A DNA stretch of 42,449 nucleotides from Planctomycetota bacterium (GCA_009691715.1 SIAN01000035.1:1-42449); one strand, 5' to 3'; counted from the stretch's first letter, positions 15,339 through 24,420 are shown. Notes: generated by a model not told the origin, from the sequence alone. A program made the numbers and translations.

Positions 15339-16304
15339 ATGCAGCAAGCGAGGCACGATCGCTCACCTGGGCGGACGCCGGAGCAGTGGGCGGCGCTCGT
15401 CACGGAGTTGCGCGATCTGTTCTGGATCGCGCCAGCGCAGCGGCCGCGGGTGGCGGTGTCGAGCTGCCTGCTTGGCGAGGCGGTGCGTTGGGACGGCGGG
15501 CACAAGCGGAACGACGTGCTGATCGCGGAGCTCGCGAGTTGGGCGGAGCTGGTCGCAACCTGCCCCGAGGTCGGGATGGGGATGAGCGTGCCGCGGCCGC
15601 CGCTGATCGTCCGGGCGTCGGGCGGGAACCTCGCGCTGGTTGAGCGCGAGGGCGCGACCGCGAGTGGACGCGACTGGACGGCGGCGCTTGATGTGTTCGC
15701 GCGTGATCGATTGCGCGCGATCGCTCCGCTCGACGGGTTCGTGTGGAAGAGCCGGTCGCCGTCGTGCGGGGCGGCGGGCGTGACGGTGCACGAAGTGGCG
15801 AATGGCGCGACGCGCGCGGTGGCGACCGGTGCGGGGATCTTCGTCTGTCGCGCGCGCGTCGCGTTTCGCGGCGTCGCGGAGATCGAAGAGAGTGGCTTCG
15901 CGCGCGAGTCGACAGCGGCCGCGTTCCGGATCGCCGCGGAATGGAGCCTCGCGTGGCGGAGCGCCGCCGGCAGTGCGCGCTCGATCGGCGGTGTCGCGCG
16001 CGTGCACCGGAAGTTGCGCGACTGGTGGATCGCAGTTGCGACGCCGCTCGCGCGGCGACTCGATCGGGTGGCAGGCGAGTCGCGCGGTGTGAAGCCGAGC
16101 GGCGCGGGAGCGTGGGCCGCGGCCTATGAGCAGGTCGCTCGTGGAGGACTGCGCGCGCTGGTCGGAGTCGCGGCTCGATCGCGGGGCGGCTCATCCTCAG
16201 TCTCGCGCGAGACTCGCCATCGGGTCGCGGTGCGGATCGTGCATCGACTGGCGGCGCGCCATTGCACCAAACGCGGGCTCCGGTCAACATCGTTGATTCG
16301 TTGA
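15339..16304 (+). CDS. DUF523 family protein with a basic C-terminal extension
   Basis: 321 residues. Residues about 35-190 are a DUF523 domain: VAVSSCLLGEAVRWDGGHKRND, then ATCPEVGMGMSVPRPP, FVWKSRSPSCGAAGV and GAGIFVCRARVAF. The three cysteine-bearing motifs (SSCLLG, CPEVGMG, SRSPSCG) are the family signature. The domain's function is not established. The last 130 residues are Arg/Ala-rich, with no resemblance to the DUF1722 domain often fused to DUF523, and may be a poorly conserved tail. ATG at 15339 is preceded by GAGGG; a TTG three bases earlier is in frame. The stop lies 66 bp before the DUF1080 gene. Confidence 0.82.
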   Translation: MQQARHDRSPGRTPEQWAALVTELRDLFWIAPAQRPRVAVSSCLLGEAVRWDGGHKRNDVLIAELASWAELVATCPEVGMGMSVPRPPLIVRASGGNLALVEREGATASGRDWTAALDVFARDRLRAIAPLDGFVWKSRSPSCGAAGVTVHEVANGATRAVATGAGIFVCRARVAFRGVAEIEESGFARESTAAAFRIAAEWSLAWRSAAGSARSIGGVARVHRKLRDWWIAVATPLARRLDRVAGESRGVKPSGAGAWAAAYEQVARGGLRALVGVAARSRGGSSSVSRETRHRVAVRIVHRLAARHCTKRGLRSTSLIR

Positions 16305-16370
16305 AGGAAGAGCCGAACCGCGGCGAGAAGAACCGCGCCAAGAAGAACGGCGCCCTGAAGGAGGATCGCG

Positions 16371-17096
16371 ATGCAGAAGCGTGGAATCGGGATTGCGGCC
16401 GTGGCAACCCTTGGCGCGGTGGCAGGCTGGCTGGTCTTGGAGGCGCGGGTCGCCGTCGCTGCGCCAATGAGCGCCGCGCCGATGAGCGCCGCGCCGATCG
16501 CGCCCGCGGGCGTGGCCGTCGCCGACACGAAGATCGTTCTGTTCAACGGCAAGGACCTCACCGGTTGGAAGCGCGTGCTCGACAACGCGAACGCCGATCC
16601 GGCGAAGACGTGGAGCGTCGTCGATGGCGCGATCCGCTGCAGTGGCCAGCCCTCCGGCTACATCCGCACCGAGCAGTCGTTCAAGAACTACTTCCTGGTG
16701 ATCGAGTGGCGCTGGCCGGAGCAGCCGACCAACAGCGGCGTGCTGCTGCACATGCAGGGCAATGACCAGGTGTGGCCGAAGAGCGTCGAGGCGCAGTTGA
16801 TGAGCGGGCAGGCCGGCGACTTCTGGCTGATCGACGGCGCGACGGCGAAGGTCGACGACGCGCGCCGCAACCCCGACGCGACGATCAACGTCAAGGCGCT
16901 GGCGAAGGCCGAGCACAAGCCCGGCGATTGGAACCGCTACCAGATCACCTGCATCGACGGCACCGTCGTCCTCGTCATCAACGGCGAGCTGATGAACATC
17001 GGCCGCGAGTGCACCCCGAACGAGGGCTTCATCTGCCTGCAGTCGGAAGGCAGCCCGATCGAGTTCCGCAAAGTCGAGCTCACCCCGATCCCGTGA
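16371..17096 (+). CDS. Exported DUF1080 (3-keto-disaccharide hydrolase-like) protein
   Basis: 241 residues. An N-terminal export signal (MQKRGIGIAAVATLGAVAGWLVLEARVAVAAP) precedes an APMSAAPMSAAP linker. Residues about 52-240 are a DUF1080 concanavalin-like domain, with the opening LFNGKDLTGWKR, the core YFLVIEWRWPEQPTNSGVLLHM, and the ending GFICLQSEGSPIEFRKVEL. Some DUF1080 members hydrolyse 3-keto sugars, and the domain is greatly expanded in Planctomycetota. It probably acts on carbohydrate in the periplasm, but substrate is unknown. GAAGGAGG lies a few bases before the ATG. A palindromic element follows 19 bp after the stop. Confidence 0.88.
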   Translation: MQKRGIGIAAVATLGAVAGWLVLEARVAVAAPMSAAPMSAAPIAPAGVAVADTKIVLFNGKDLTGWKRVLDNANADPAKTWSVVDGAIRCSGQPSGYIRTEQSFKNYFLVIEWRWPEQPTNSGVLLHMQGNDQVWPKSVEAQLMSGQAGDFWLIDGATAKVDDARRNPDATINVKALAKAEHKPGDWNRYQITCIDGTVVLVINGELMNIGRECTPNEGFICLQSEGSPIEFRKVELTPIP

Positions 17097-17115
17097 CTCG
17101 CGCGCGATCCCCAAC

Positions 17116-17166
17116 GGTGACGAAACCGACAATCTGATCCAGACACAGAACGTCGGTTTCGTCACC
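17116..17166. repeat. 51-bp palindromic element, copy 1
   Basis: GGTGACGAAACCGAC (17116-17130) and its perfect reverse complement (17152-17166) flank a 21-base loop beginning AATCTGATCCAGACAC. The same element, same orientation and nearly the same loop, recurs at 18000-18050. There is no T-run, so a REP-like or small mobile-palindrome element is likelier than a simple terminator. Confidence 0.85.
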
Positions 17167-17209
17167 GCCGCCTGCAGGAGCACCGCCGACGCTCAGTTTC
17201 GTCGTTGGA

Positions 17210-18004
17210 TTGCTGCTCGCGATGGGGCCTGCGATCGGCGATGGCGCCGACGAGTTCGCCCGGTTTGCCGCCGCGGTCGAATCGAGGGACTTCGACGCGG
17301 CGAATCGGGCGTCAGCGGCGCTCGACGCACGGCTGCGCACCTTGGGTGAGATTCTCACCGCCGAACCGCCCCCGACGGCCGCCGAGCAGAAGGTGCTTCG
17401 CGACGAACAAGCGGCGATCCCGGCCGCATTCGAGCGTGTCCTGCGTAACCCACGCGCGCCGGTCGACCTGCAGGCGAAGCTCGTCGCGAGTTCGGCGCGG
17501 GCCGGAGCCGAGGGGGAGAAGCTGACGCTCAAGGCGATCGAGTGAAAGCACATCGAGGAGGCGGAGGAGCCGCTCGCCGCGGCGTTGGCGGCACTTGGAA
17601 CCAGGCCTGACGCGAAACGCCTCTCGCTCTACGAGAAGTACCTGAAGGACTCGCGGGTGAAGGTCGCGAAGTCGGCGATCCTTGCGATGGGGGCCTTCTT
17701 CGGCGAGAAGGAGGCGGTTCGCAAGAAGGTCGCCGGGATGCTCGTTCGCGCCTACGACGGCACTGGCATGGGCGGCGAGGACGGCCGGCAGCGCAACGAT
17801 CCCAAGTCGGCGTTGAACCAGCCGGGTGATCGGATGGCCGTGCGCCACGATTTCCAGTACCAGCTCGCCCGACTCACAGGCGGCGTCCACTTCTCGACCT
17901 CGGATCTTTGGGCCGCGTGGTTCCGCAACAACCAGAAGTCGAAGTGGCGCGACGGCGTCGACCGTCCGGATGTCAAGTTCGACGGACTCGAAGGCGGCAG
18001 GTGA
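17210..18004 (+). pseudogene. HEAT-like exported protein gene interrupted by an in-frame TGA
   Basis: Two open stretches in the same frame (17210-17545 and 17546-18004) are split only by TGA at 17543-17545. Read through, they give one protein of about 260 residues: a signal-like start (FVVGLLLAMGPAIG before GDGADEF), helical segments rich in Ala/Glu, then DSRVKVAKSAILAMGAFFGEKEAVRKKVAGM, which resembles a HEAT-type helical repeat, and LWAAWFRNNQKSKWRDG at the end. There is no ATG at the expected start; TTG at 17210 is the best available, and the hydrophobic segment appears to begin upstream of it. One substitution (for example CGA to TGA) would explain the stop. The gene is bracketed by the two palindromic elements. 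Function unknown. Confidence 0.6.
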
Positions 18005-18050
18005 CAAAACCGACAATCTGATCCAGACACCGATCGTCGGTTTCGTCACC
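18000..18050. repeat. 51-bp palindromic element, copy 2
   Basis: GGTGACAAAACCGAC (18000-18014) pairs with GTCGGTTTCGTCACC (18036-18050) with one mismatch. The 21-base loop again begins AATCTGATCCAGACAC and differs from copy 1 at two positions. The left arm contains the TGA stop of the interrupted HEAT-like gene. Confidence 0.85.
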
Positions 18051-18391
18051 GCTCCATTCCGGTGGGTTTCAGCTGCGGACCGCAGGCCCCAGCGGAGTTG
18101 CAGTGTGCGGTGACACGTGCACAAGCGCTCGGACCTCGGCGGCGCTGTTCCCGGATCGAAACGTGTTGCGCCTGTTGCGCCGCCGCCACCCGCATCGATC
18201 TCGATTTCCCGCTGTCCTCGGCGGCGCCTTCCTCCCGTCCCCGTTGTCTCGTGCAGTGGTGGGTTTCATCTGCGAAGCGCGCGCCGCGCCGCTTCGTCAG
18301 TTGCGAACCCCGAGAGGCGAGCGGCGCGCCGCGCCGTCTCGCCGGCGCGGGCGTGCAGCAGCCGGCGGCAGCGCCGCCGGCTGCTGCAACG
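18051..18391. other. Gene-free interval with a direct repeat and hairpins
   Basis: 341 bases without a convincing gene. A 17-base direct repeat GGTGGGTTTCA(G/T)CTGCG occurs at 18061-18077 and 18258-18274. Smaller GC-rich hairpins (for example CGAAGCG...CGCTTCG near 18275-18300) precede the strong hairpin beside argS. It may be decayed coding sequence. Confidence 0.5.
18354..18388 (-). terminator. 16-bp hairpin immediately after argS
   Basis: TGCAGCAGCCGGCGGC and its exact reverse complement are separated by AGC. The hairpin starts only four bases beyond the argS stop. It lacks a U-run on either strand, so it may act as an mRNA 3'-end stabiliser or a weak terminator rather than a canonical intrinsic terminator. 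Confidence 0.55.
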
Positions 18392-20506
18392 TCACATTTC
18401 GTGGAGGGTCGCGATGCCGAGCAGCGTCAGGCCCCGCTCGAGCGAGGCCTCCACCAGTCGCAACAACGACAGCCGCAACGCGCGTGTCGCCGGATCTTGG
18501 CAGTTCACCACCGGGTGCAGCGTCTTGCCCTCGGCATCGACTGCGGTGTACCAGGAGTTCAGCTCCTTCGCGAGCCGGTAGACGTAGTCCGCGACGTGGT
18601 AGGGATCGAGGTCGCGCACCGACGCCGCGATCGCCGTCGGCAGCTTGGCGATGGTGAGCACGATCCCCGCCTCTGCCGGCGTCAGCCGACTGGCATCGAC
18701 CGCGGCGTTGCCCGCGCCATCGAGCCGGGCCGCGCTGCCGGTGGCCTCGGCCTTGCGCAGGATCGAGCGCAACCGCGCCAGCGCGTAGAGGCAGTACGGC
18801 CCGGTGCGGCCGTTCATGTCGAGCGCCTCGTCGACATCGAACTTGACGGTCGAGCGCTTGCTGAACTTGAGCAGATGGAACTTCACGGCGGCGAGCCCGA
18901 TCCGCCCACCGCGTCGCGCGATCTCCTCCGCCGGCAGCTCGGCGTTGCGCGAGCGCACCTGCGCCGCGGCCGCCTCCTCGACCGTGTCGAGGAAGCCGTC
19001 GGCCTCGATGATCTCGCCCTCGCGTGATTTCATCTTCCCGTGCGGCAGCTCGACCATCCCGTACGAGAGATGGTGGCAGCGCGCGCCGAGTCCCGGCACC
19101 ACCCGTTCGATCACCGCGAACAGCTGTTCGAAGTGGAGCTCCTGCTCGGAGCCGACCACGTAGACCACCTCGTCGAACGCGTGGCGCTGGTAGCGCCGCA
19201 TCAGCGAACCGAGGTCCTGCGTGATGTAGACGCTCGTCCCGTCACTGCGCAGCAGCACCTTCTCCTGCGGCGGATCGGCGGGCGTCTTGCCGGGCAGCTC
19301 GAAGATCACCGCGCCATCAGAGTTCTTCCGTGCGTGGCCCTTCGCCAGCAACTCGCCGACGATCTCCTTGCCCTGCAGGTAGACCTCCGACTCGTAGTCG
19401 ACGAAGTCGAAGGCGACGCCGAGCCGCTGGTAGGTCTTCTCGATCCCCGCCAGCACCCAGTCGTTCATCCGCCGCCACAGCGCGCGGATCTCCGGATCGT
19501 TCGCCTCCCACCGTCGCAGGTAGTCGCGCGTCTCCGCGTGCAACTGCGACACCTCGGCCTCGAATCGGCGCGCCACTGCCGCCTGCGCCCGCTTCAAGCC
19601 CTCGCCGCGCCGCGCCTGCGTCACGTCTTCGCCGTGCGTCGCGAGCCACACCGCGTAATCGCTCTCGAGCGCTGCGTCGGCCGCCATCTTCTCCGGGTAC
19701 TGCTGCGGCTTCATTTTCGCCGGCTTCCAGTCGAGCTTGCGTCCCGCCTTCTCCTGCTCCTGCAGGAACCGCTTGCGCAGCGTGAGGTCGGCGCCCGCCT
19801 CGATCGAAGCGCGGTTCGTCGCCCGATAGGCGTCGATCTCGGTCGCGCCCAGTCCCGCCGCCCACTGCTCGAACTCCTCGGTCGCCTTCTTCGCGAACAG
19901 CGAATAGAGCCGGCCGACCAGGTGATCGCCCTTCTCGCCGGTCGACTCGGGCGAACTGCCCGGCGCGAACCGCGACCACGCGACCATCGATTTGCAGATG
20001 TGGATGCCGCGGTCGTTCACGATGTTGTAGCGCGTCAGTTCGTGGCCATGGGCGCGCACGACGTTGCTCATCGCGAAGCCGAGGATCGTGTTGCGCAGGT
20101 GGCCGATGTGGAGCGGCTTGTTGGTGTTCGGTCCGGAATACTCAACCAGCCACTTCTCCGGCTTCAGCGCTGGATCGCGCCCGAACGCGGCGCCCTCTCG
20201 CGCCACTTCGCCGGCCACTGCTGCGAACAGCAGCGGCCGCGCGAAGCGGACGTTGCAGTAGCCGTTCTCCGCTTTCACGGCGACGTAGCTGCCATCGCCC
20301 GCCAAGGCGCTCGCGACCTTCACCGCCAGCAGTTGCGGGTCGCTCTTCAACTCCTTCGCGAGGCTGTGGAAGCCGATGGCGAGATCGCCGACGTCGGCGT
20401 TCTGGGCGTCGCTGGTCTTGAGCCCGGCCGGGTCGTTGCGGCCCAACGCGCGGGCGGCGGTGTTGAGGAACTCGAGTTCAAGCATGCGGAAGTTTTCGAT
20501 CGACAT
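18392..20506 (-). CDS. argS: Arginyl-tRNA synthetase
   Basis: 704 residues from ATG at 20506. It charges tRNA-Arg in the cytosol. The class I motifs are clear: PNTNKPLHIGHLRN holds HIGH at about 133-136, and HGKMKSREGEIIEADG is the KMSKS region. The C-terminal DALR-type anticodon domain ends in LRLSLLRLVEASLERGLTLLGI. Typical ArgS has 550-590 residues. The excess is an insertion of more than 100 residues after TGEKGDHLVGRLY, extending to DPEIRALWRRMNDWV. The GDHLVG segment and the DPEIRALW-MN-WV segment recall Bacteroidetes-type ArgS, but the charged stretch between is longer here. Start: an earlier in-frame ATG at 20623 would overlap the divergent gene and lacks family-like sequence. ATG at 20485 (MLELEF) is another option. 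Confidence 0.93.
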   Translation of the reverse strand: MSIENFRMLELEFLNTAARALGRNDPAGLKTSDAQNADVGDLAIGFHSLAKELKSDPQLLAVKVASALAGDGSYVAVKAENGYCNVRFARPLLFAAVAGEVAREGAAFGRDPALKPEKWLVEYSGPNTNKPLHIGHLRNTILGFAMSNVVRAHGHELTRYNIVNDRGIHICKSMVAWSRFAPGSSPESTGEKGDHLVGRLYSLFAKKATEEFEQWAAGLGATEIDAYRATNRASIEAGADLTLRKRFLQEQEKAGRKLDWKPAKMKPQQYPEKMAADAALESDYAVWLATHGEDVTQARRGEGLKRAQAAVARRFEAEVSQLHAETRDYLRRWEANDPEIRALWRRMNDWVLAGIEKTYQRLGVAFDFVDYESEVYLQGKEIVGELLAKGHARKNSDGAVIFELPGKTPADPPQEKVLLRSDGTSVYITQDLGSLMRRYQRHAFDEVVYVVGSEQELHFEQLFAVIERVVPGLGARCHHLSYGMVELPHGKMKSREGEIIEADGFLDTVEEAAAAQVRSRNAELPAEEIARRGGRIGLAAVKFHLLKFSKRSTVKFDVDEALDMNGRTGPYCLYALARLRSILRKAEATGSAARLDGAGNAAVDASRLTPAEAGIVLTIAKLPTAIAASVRDLDPYHVADYVYRLAKELNSWYTAVDAEGKTLHPVVNCQDPATRALRLSLLRLVEASLERGLTLLGIATLHEM

Positions 20507-20621
20507 AGACCAGCGATCATCGAAGGCCGTCTTACCGCGGTCAACCACGGTGATCGGAGTTTCGGGCGAGTTGGCAAGATGCCGGGCCACTTGCGCCGGA
20601 TCGCATCGAGGGAGGAATCGC

Positions 20622-23600
20622 ATGGGCCTGCACCACCGGTCACGTCACCCGCCGCGACGCCCCGTCTCGTGGTTCGTCTCGTGGTTCGTCGCGCCGCGTG
20701 CCATCGCAGCCGGCGCCCTCGTCTTGGCCGCGCTCACGCAGTGCGGCGACGATCCAGCGCCAACGACGGGCGGCGGTGTTGCCGAGGCCGGTGTTGCCGA
20801 GGCCGGTGGTGGCACGCCCGTCAGCACCGCCCAGGAGTTGACCACGCTGCGCGAGATCGCGGCGGGGCATTACGGCGAGGCCGCGCTGGTCGACGGCGGC
20901 TGGAAGAAGGCGCACGACGTGCTCGAGCGGATCGCGGCGCGACCTGACGCGCAGCCGAGCGATCTTGTCGCGCTGGCCTGCTCGAAGCTCAAGATCCATC
21001 AGGACGATCCGGCGGCGCAGGCCGCGGAAGTTCCGAAGATCCGCGAGCTCTGCGCGCAGGCGCTGCGCCGCGACCCGAAGTCTGCGGCCGCCCATTACGT
21101 GCTCGGCGTCGTCGCCTTCGATCGCGAGATCGATGCGGCCCTCGCGAAGGGCTCGTTCGAGACGGCCCACCAGCTCGCACCCGACGACATCCCGACCCGA
21201 ATGCGGCTCGCCGAAGTTCTGAACGAACTCGGCGAGCGCGACCGCGCGATCGAGCTCTACAGCGCGGTGCGCGCGATGGGGCGGGAGTTCGTCGGCGCCT
21301 ACTACATGCCGGCGATCTACCGACTCGCGACCGCCCATCGCCAGCGCAAGAAGGTCGACGCCGCGGCGGGCATCGACGACAAGAAACGCGCGGGCGAGAT
21401 CCTGGCCGAGCACGGCGCGCTGCGCAAAGCGGGCGTCGCCGATCCCGATGACGATGAGATCAAGCTCGGCAACTTCGGACGGGTGCTGCCGCCGCGGATG
21501 ACCGGTGGCGCAGGCCGCGCGCCCGCGACTCCGTCCGCGTTGCGCTGGACGGCGCACGCGCCGACGTTTCCCGACGTGAAGCAACTCCTGGACTTCGCGC
21601 TCGCGGATGCCAACAGCGACCTGCTGCCGGATGTCGTGGTGCTCGGCGTCGGCGCCGATGGCGCGAGCGCGATCTGGTTGGCCGCGCAGGACGCCGCCTC
21701 CGCGTGGTCGGTCGTGCGCGTCGCGACGGTTCCAGCCGGCGTGACCCGTCTCGCCGTGATCGATCTCGAGAACGAATACGGCCAATGCCTGCTCGCGCTC
21801 GGTGGTGGCAAGGCGGCGCTCTTCTCGCCGAATCCGGACGGCAGCGCGGGGTATGTCGATACCACGGCGCAGCTGCCAGCGCTTCCCGCCGACGTGCGCG
21901 ACCTCGAGCCGGTCGACTTCGGCCATGACGGCCATGTCGACTTTGCGCTGGCATCCGCCGATGGCGTCAAACTGATTCGCAACGACGGCGTGCCGATCGA
22001 CGACGAGACCAAGGAGCGACAGGGCGCGGTGAAGTTGCTCGACGCGACGGCGCTGGCCGAAGGGCTCGCCGCCACCGGTGTGAGTTGGGTCGCGATCGAG
22101 GATTTCGACAGCGATCAGGACATCGACTTGTGCGTTGGCGGCGCCGGTTCTCCGACGACGATCTACACCAACCTGCGCAAGGGGCGCTTCGCCGCGATCG
22201 CCGCCGACCAGAGCGGTTTGCCGGCCGAGCTGCCGATCGAGCCGCTCTTCGCCGACCTCGACCACGATGGCCGGCCGGACGCGCTCCTGCCGGGAACGGC
22301 TCCGAGCTGGCAGAAGAACCGCGGCGACGGGACGTTCACGGCCGGCGGCGCGCTGCCGGAACTCGCCGCGCTTTGGCATGGGCAACCGCAACTCGCTGAC
22401 ATCGACCTGAACGGCGAGCTCGACTTCGTCGGCCGCGATGCCGACGGCGAACTCTCGATCCGTTTCGGTGCGCTCACGGCAGCGGGGACGGTCGCGAAGC
22501 AGGGCGTGAAGATCGGCGCCGGCCGGCAGGAGCTCGCCGATGTCGATGGCGATGGCGACTGGGATCTGGCTGCGCGCACCGGAGCCGGGAGCGGCGAAGG
22601 CGTCGGCCTCTGGTGCCTCGAAGTGCCGGCCGGTCGCTCTTTGGCGCTCGACCTGCGCGGCGGCAAGGACAACCGCCAGGCGGTCGGCGCGATCGTCGAG
22701 CTGCGTTACGGCTCGCGCTACTCGCGCCGGCTGATGCGCGGGACGCAGTACGTCGTCGGCATCGGCGGGGAGAGCAAGGCCGAACTGGTGCGCATCAGCT
22801 GGCCCAACGGCGTGGTGCAGCACCTGATCGACCCGCAGAAGGCGAACGACGAGTCGAAGCTGGTGGCCACGCGCGCCTGCACGTCCGGCAGCAAGCCGGC
22901 GGCGCTCGCCCACTTCGCCGTCCCGCAGAAGGAGGGGTTGGCCGGCAGCTGCCCGTTCCTCTACACGTGGAACGGCACGACCTTCGAGTTCGTGAGCGAC
23001 GTGCTCGGCATCACGCCGCTCGGGCTGCCGATGACCGAGTCGATGTACGTGCCGCCCGATCACGACGAGCTGGTGCGCGTGACCGGAACGCAGCTCGCGG
23101 CGCGCGATGGCGAGTACACGATGCAGGTGACCGAAGAGCTGCGTGAGGTGACCTATCTCGATCGCACGCAGCTGTGGGTGATCGACCATCCCGCGGATGT
23201 CGAGGTGCACCCCGAAGAGCGCTTCTGCTTCCCGCCGTTCCCGCCGCAAAAGATCCACACGGTGAAGGGCGCGCTGGCGCCGGTCGCCGTGACCGATCAA
23301 GCGGATCGCGACTGGACCGCGGCGCTCGCCACCATCGACGGCACGCACGCGGTTCCGTTCGAGCCGCTCGACTCGCGCTACCTCGGCCTGGTCACGCGCC
23401 ACCACCTCGATCTGACGTTGCCCGACGCGGTGCGCACGGCGAAGAAGGTGCGCCTGCTGATGACCGGCTGGCTGCTGTGGACCGACGCGAGCGTCAACGT
23501 GCTCGCCTCGCGCAACGGATCGATCAGCTTCGTCCCGCCGATGTTCTCGGTGCCCGATGGCGCCGGCGGCTGGCGCGAGTGCGGTCCGCCGGTCGGCTTT

Positions 23601-24287
23601 CCGGCGGGCAAGACCAAGACCATGGTCGTCGACGTGAGCGAACTGCTGAATCGCGCCGATCCGCGGCTCCGCATCACTGCGTCGATCCGCCTCTATTGGG
23701 ACGCGATCCGCATCGCGGTCGACGACGACGACGCTCCGATCACCGTGACCAAGCTCGAGCCGAAGCGCGCGCGCCTCTGGTCGCGCGGCTTCTCGGCGCC
23801 CGTCGCCGACGCCCGCACCGATCAACCGGAGCGCTTCGATTGGGACCGGCGCGAGCCGTTCGCACGCTGGAACCAGCATTCCGGGATGCTCACCCGCTAC
23901 GGCGACGTGCTGCCTTTGCTCGGCGCCATCGACGATCGCTACATCGTGATGAGCGCCGGCGATGCGATCGACCTGCGCTTCGACGCGACGACCACGCCAC
24001 CGAAGCCGGACCTCGCACGGACCTATCTGGTCTTCTTCGACGGCTGGGCCAAGGACGCCGATCCCAACACACTCTTCAGCCAGACGGTCGAGCCGCTGCC
24101 GTTCCACGGAATGAGTGGCTACCCCTATCGCGCCGACGAGCACTATCCCGACGACGACGACCACCTCGATTGGCAGCTCGAGTGGAACACGCGGCCGGGA
24201 CGACGGCTGATCCCGTCGATGGTGCCGGCGTATGCCACACCAGGCATCAATCCGATCGGGACAGGAACTCCGACCGAAGGGTCGTAG
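20622..24287 (+). CDS. TPR / FG-GAP / ASPIC-UnbV exported protein, tandem copy 1
   Basis: 1,221 residues. The ATG at 20622 is set by GGAGGA five bases upstream. The N-terminus is basic, then hydrophobic, ending at LTQC41, a plausible but atypical lipobox, followed by GVAEAGVAEAGGG. Residues about 75-245 are TPR-like helices (SAAAHYVLGVVAFDREIDAAL, DDIPTRMRLAEVLNELGERDRAIELY). Residues about 300-670 hold FG-GAP/VCBS repeats with Ca-binding-type DxDxDxxxD loops (DFDSDQDIDL, DLDHDGRPDAL, DVDGDGDWDL). Residues about 680-745 form an ASPIC/UnbV domain (NRQAVGAIVELRYG...ISWPNGVVQHL). Residues 775-1195 are a conserved module starting SCPFLYTWNG that is shared with the next gene. Likely an envelope-anchored protein facing outward; function unknown. 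Confidence 0.85.
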   Translation: MGLHHRSRHPPRRPVSWFVSWFVAPRAIAAGALVLAALTQCGDDPAPTTGGGVAEAGVAEAGGGTPVSTAQELTTLREIAAGHYGEAALVDGGWKKAHDVLERIAARPDAQPSDLVALACSKLKIHQDDPAAQAAEVPKIRELCAQALRRDPKSAAAHYVLGVVAFDREIDAALAKGSFETAHQLAPDDIPTRMRLAEVLNELGERDRAIELYSAVRAMGREFVGAYYMPAIYRLATAHRQRKKVDAAAGIDDKKRAGEILAEHGALRKAGVADPDDDEIKLGNFGRVLPPRMTGGAGRAPATPSALRWTAHAPTFPDVKQLLDFALADANSDLLPDVVVLGVGADGASAIWLAAQDAASAWSVVRVATVPAGVTRLAVIDLENEYGQCLLALGGGKAALFSPNPDGSAGYVDTTAQLPALPADVRDLEPVDFGHDGHVDFALASADGVKLIRNDGVPIDDETKERQGAVKLLDATALAEGLAATGVSWVAIEDFDSDQDIDLCVGGAGSPTTIYTNLRKGRFAAIAADQSGLPAELPIEPLFADLDHDGRPDALLPGTAPSWQKNRGDGTFTAGGALPELAALWHGQPQLADIDLNGELDFVGRDADGELSIRFGALTAAGTVAKQGVKIGAGRQELADVDGDGDWDLAARTGAGSGEGVGLWCLEVPAGRSLALDLRGGKDNRQAVGAIVELRYGSRYSRRLMRGTQYVVGIGGESKAELVRISWPNGVVQHLIDPQKANDESKLVATRACTSGSKPAALAHFAVPQKEGLAGSCPFLYTWNGTTFEFVSDVLGITPLGLPMTESMYVPPDHDELVRVTGTQLAARDGEYTMQVTEELREVTYLDRTQLWVIDHPADVEVHPEERFCFPPFPPQKIHTVKGALAPVAVTDQADRDWTAALATIDGTHAVPFEPLDSRYLGLVTRHHLDLTLPDAVRTAKKVRLLMTGWLLWTDASVNVLASRNGSISFVPPMFSVPDGAGGWRECGPPVGFPAGKTKTMVVDVSELLNRADPRLRITASIRLYWDAIRIAVDDDDAPITVTKLEPKRARLWSRGFSAPVADARTDQPERFDWDRREPFARWNQHSGMLTRYGDVLPLLGAIDDRYIVMSAGDAIDLRFDATTTPPKPDLARTYLVFFDGWAKDADPNTLFSQTVEPLPFHGMSGYPYRADEHYPDDDDHLDWQLEWNTRPGRRLIPSMVPAYATPGINPIGTGTPTEGS

Positions 24288-24420
24288 CGACCCACGCGCG
24301 AGCGTCGTTTCGTGATTCGCACCGGCGCAACGCGGCATCGCGTCGCGCACGTGAATTGCGTTTGCCGCCCGCCGCCGACTTGCGTCGCCTGCCGCGACGC
24401 GAACGGCGGCGGGAGGCACG

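Noticed and set aside
17116..18050. The two palindromes as a CRISPR array
   Set aside because: Only two copies 834 bp apart, with a gene between them and no cas gene.
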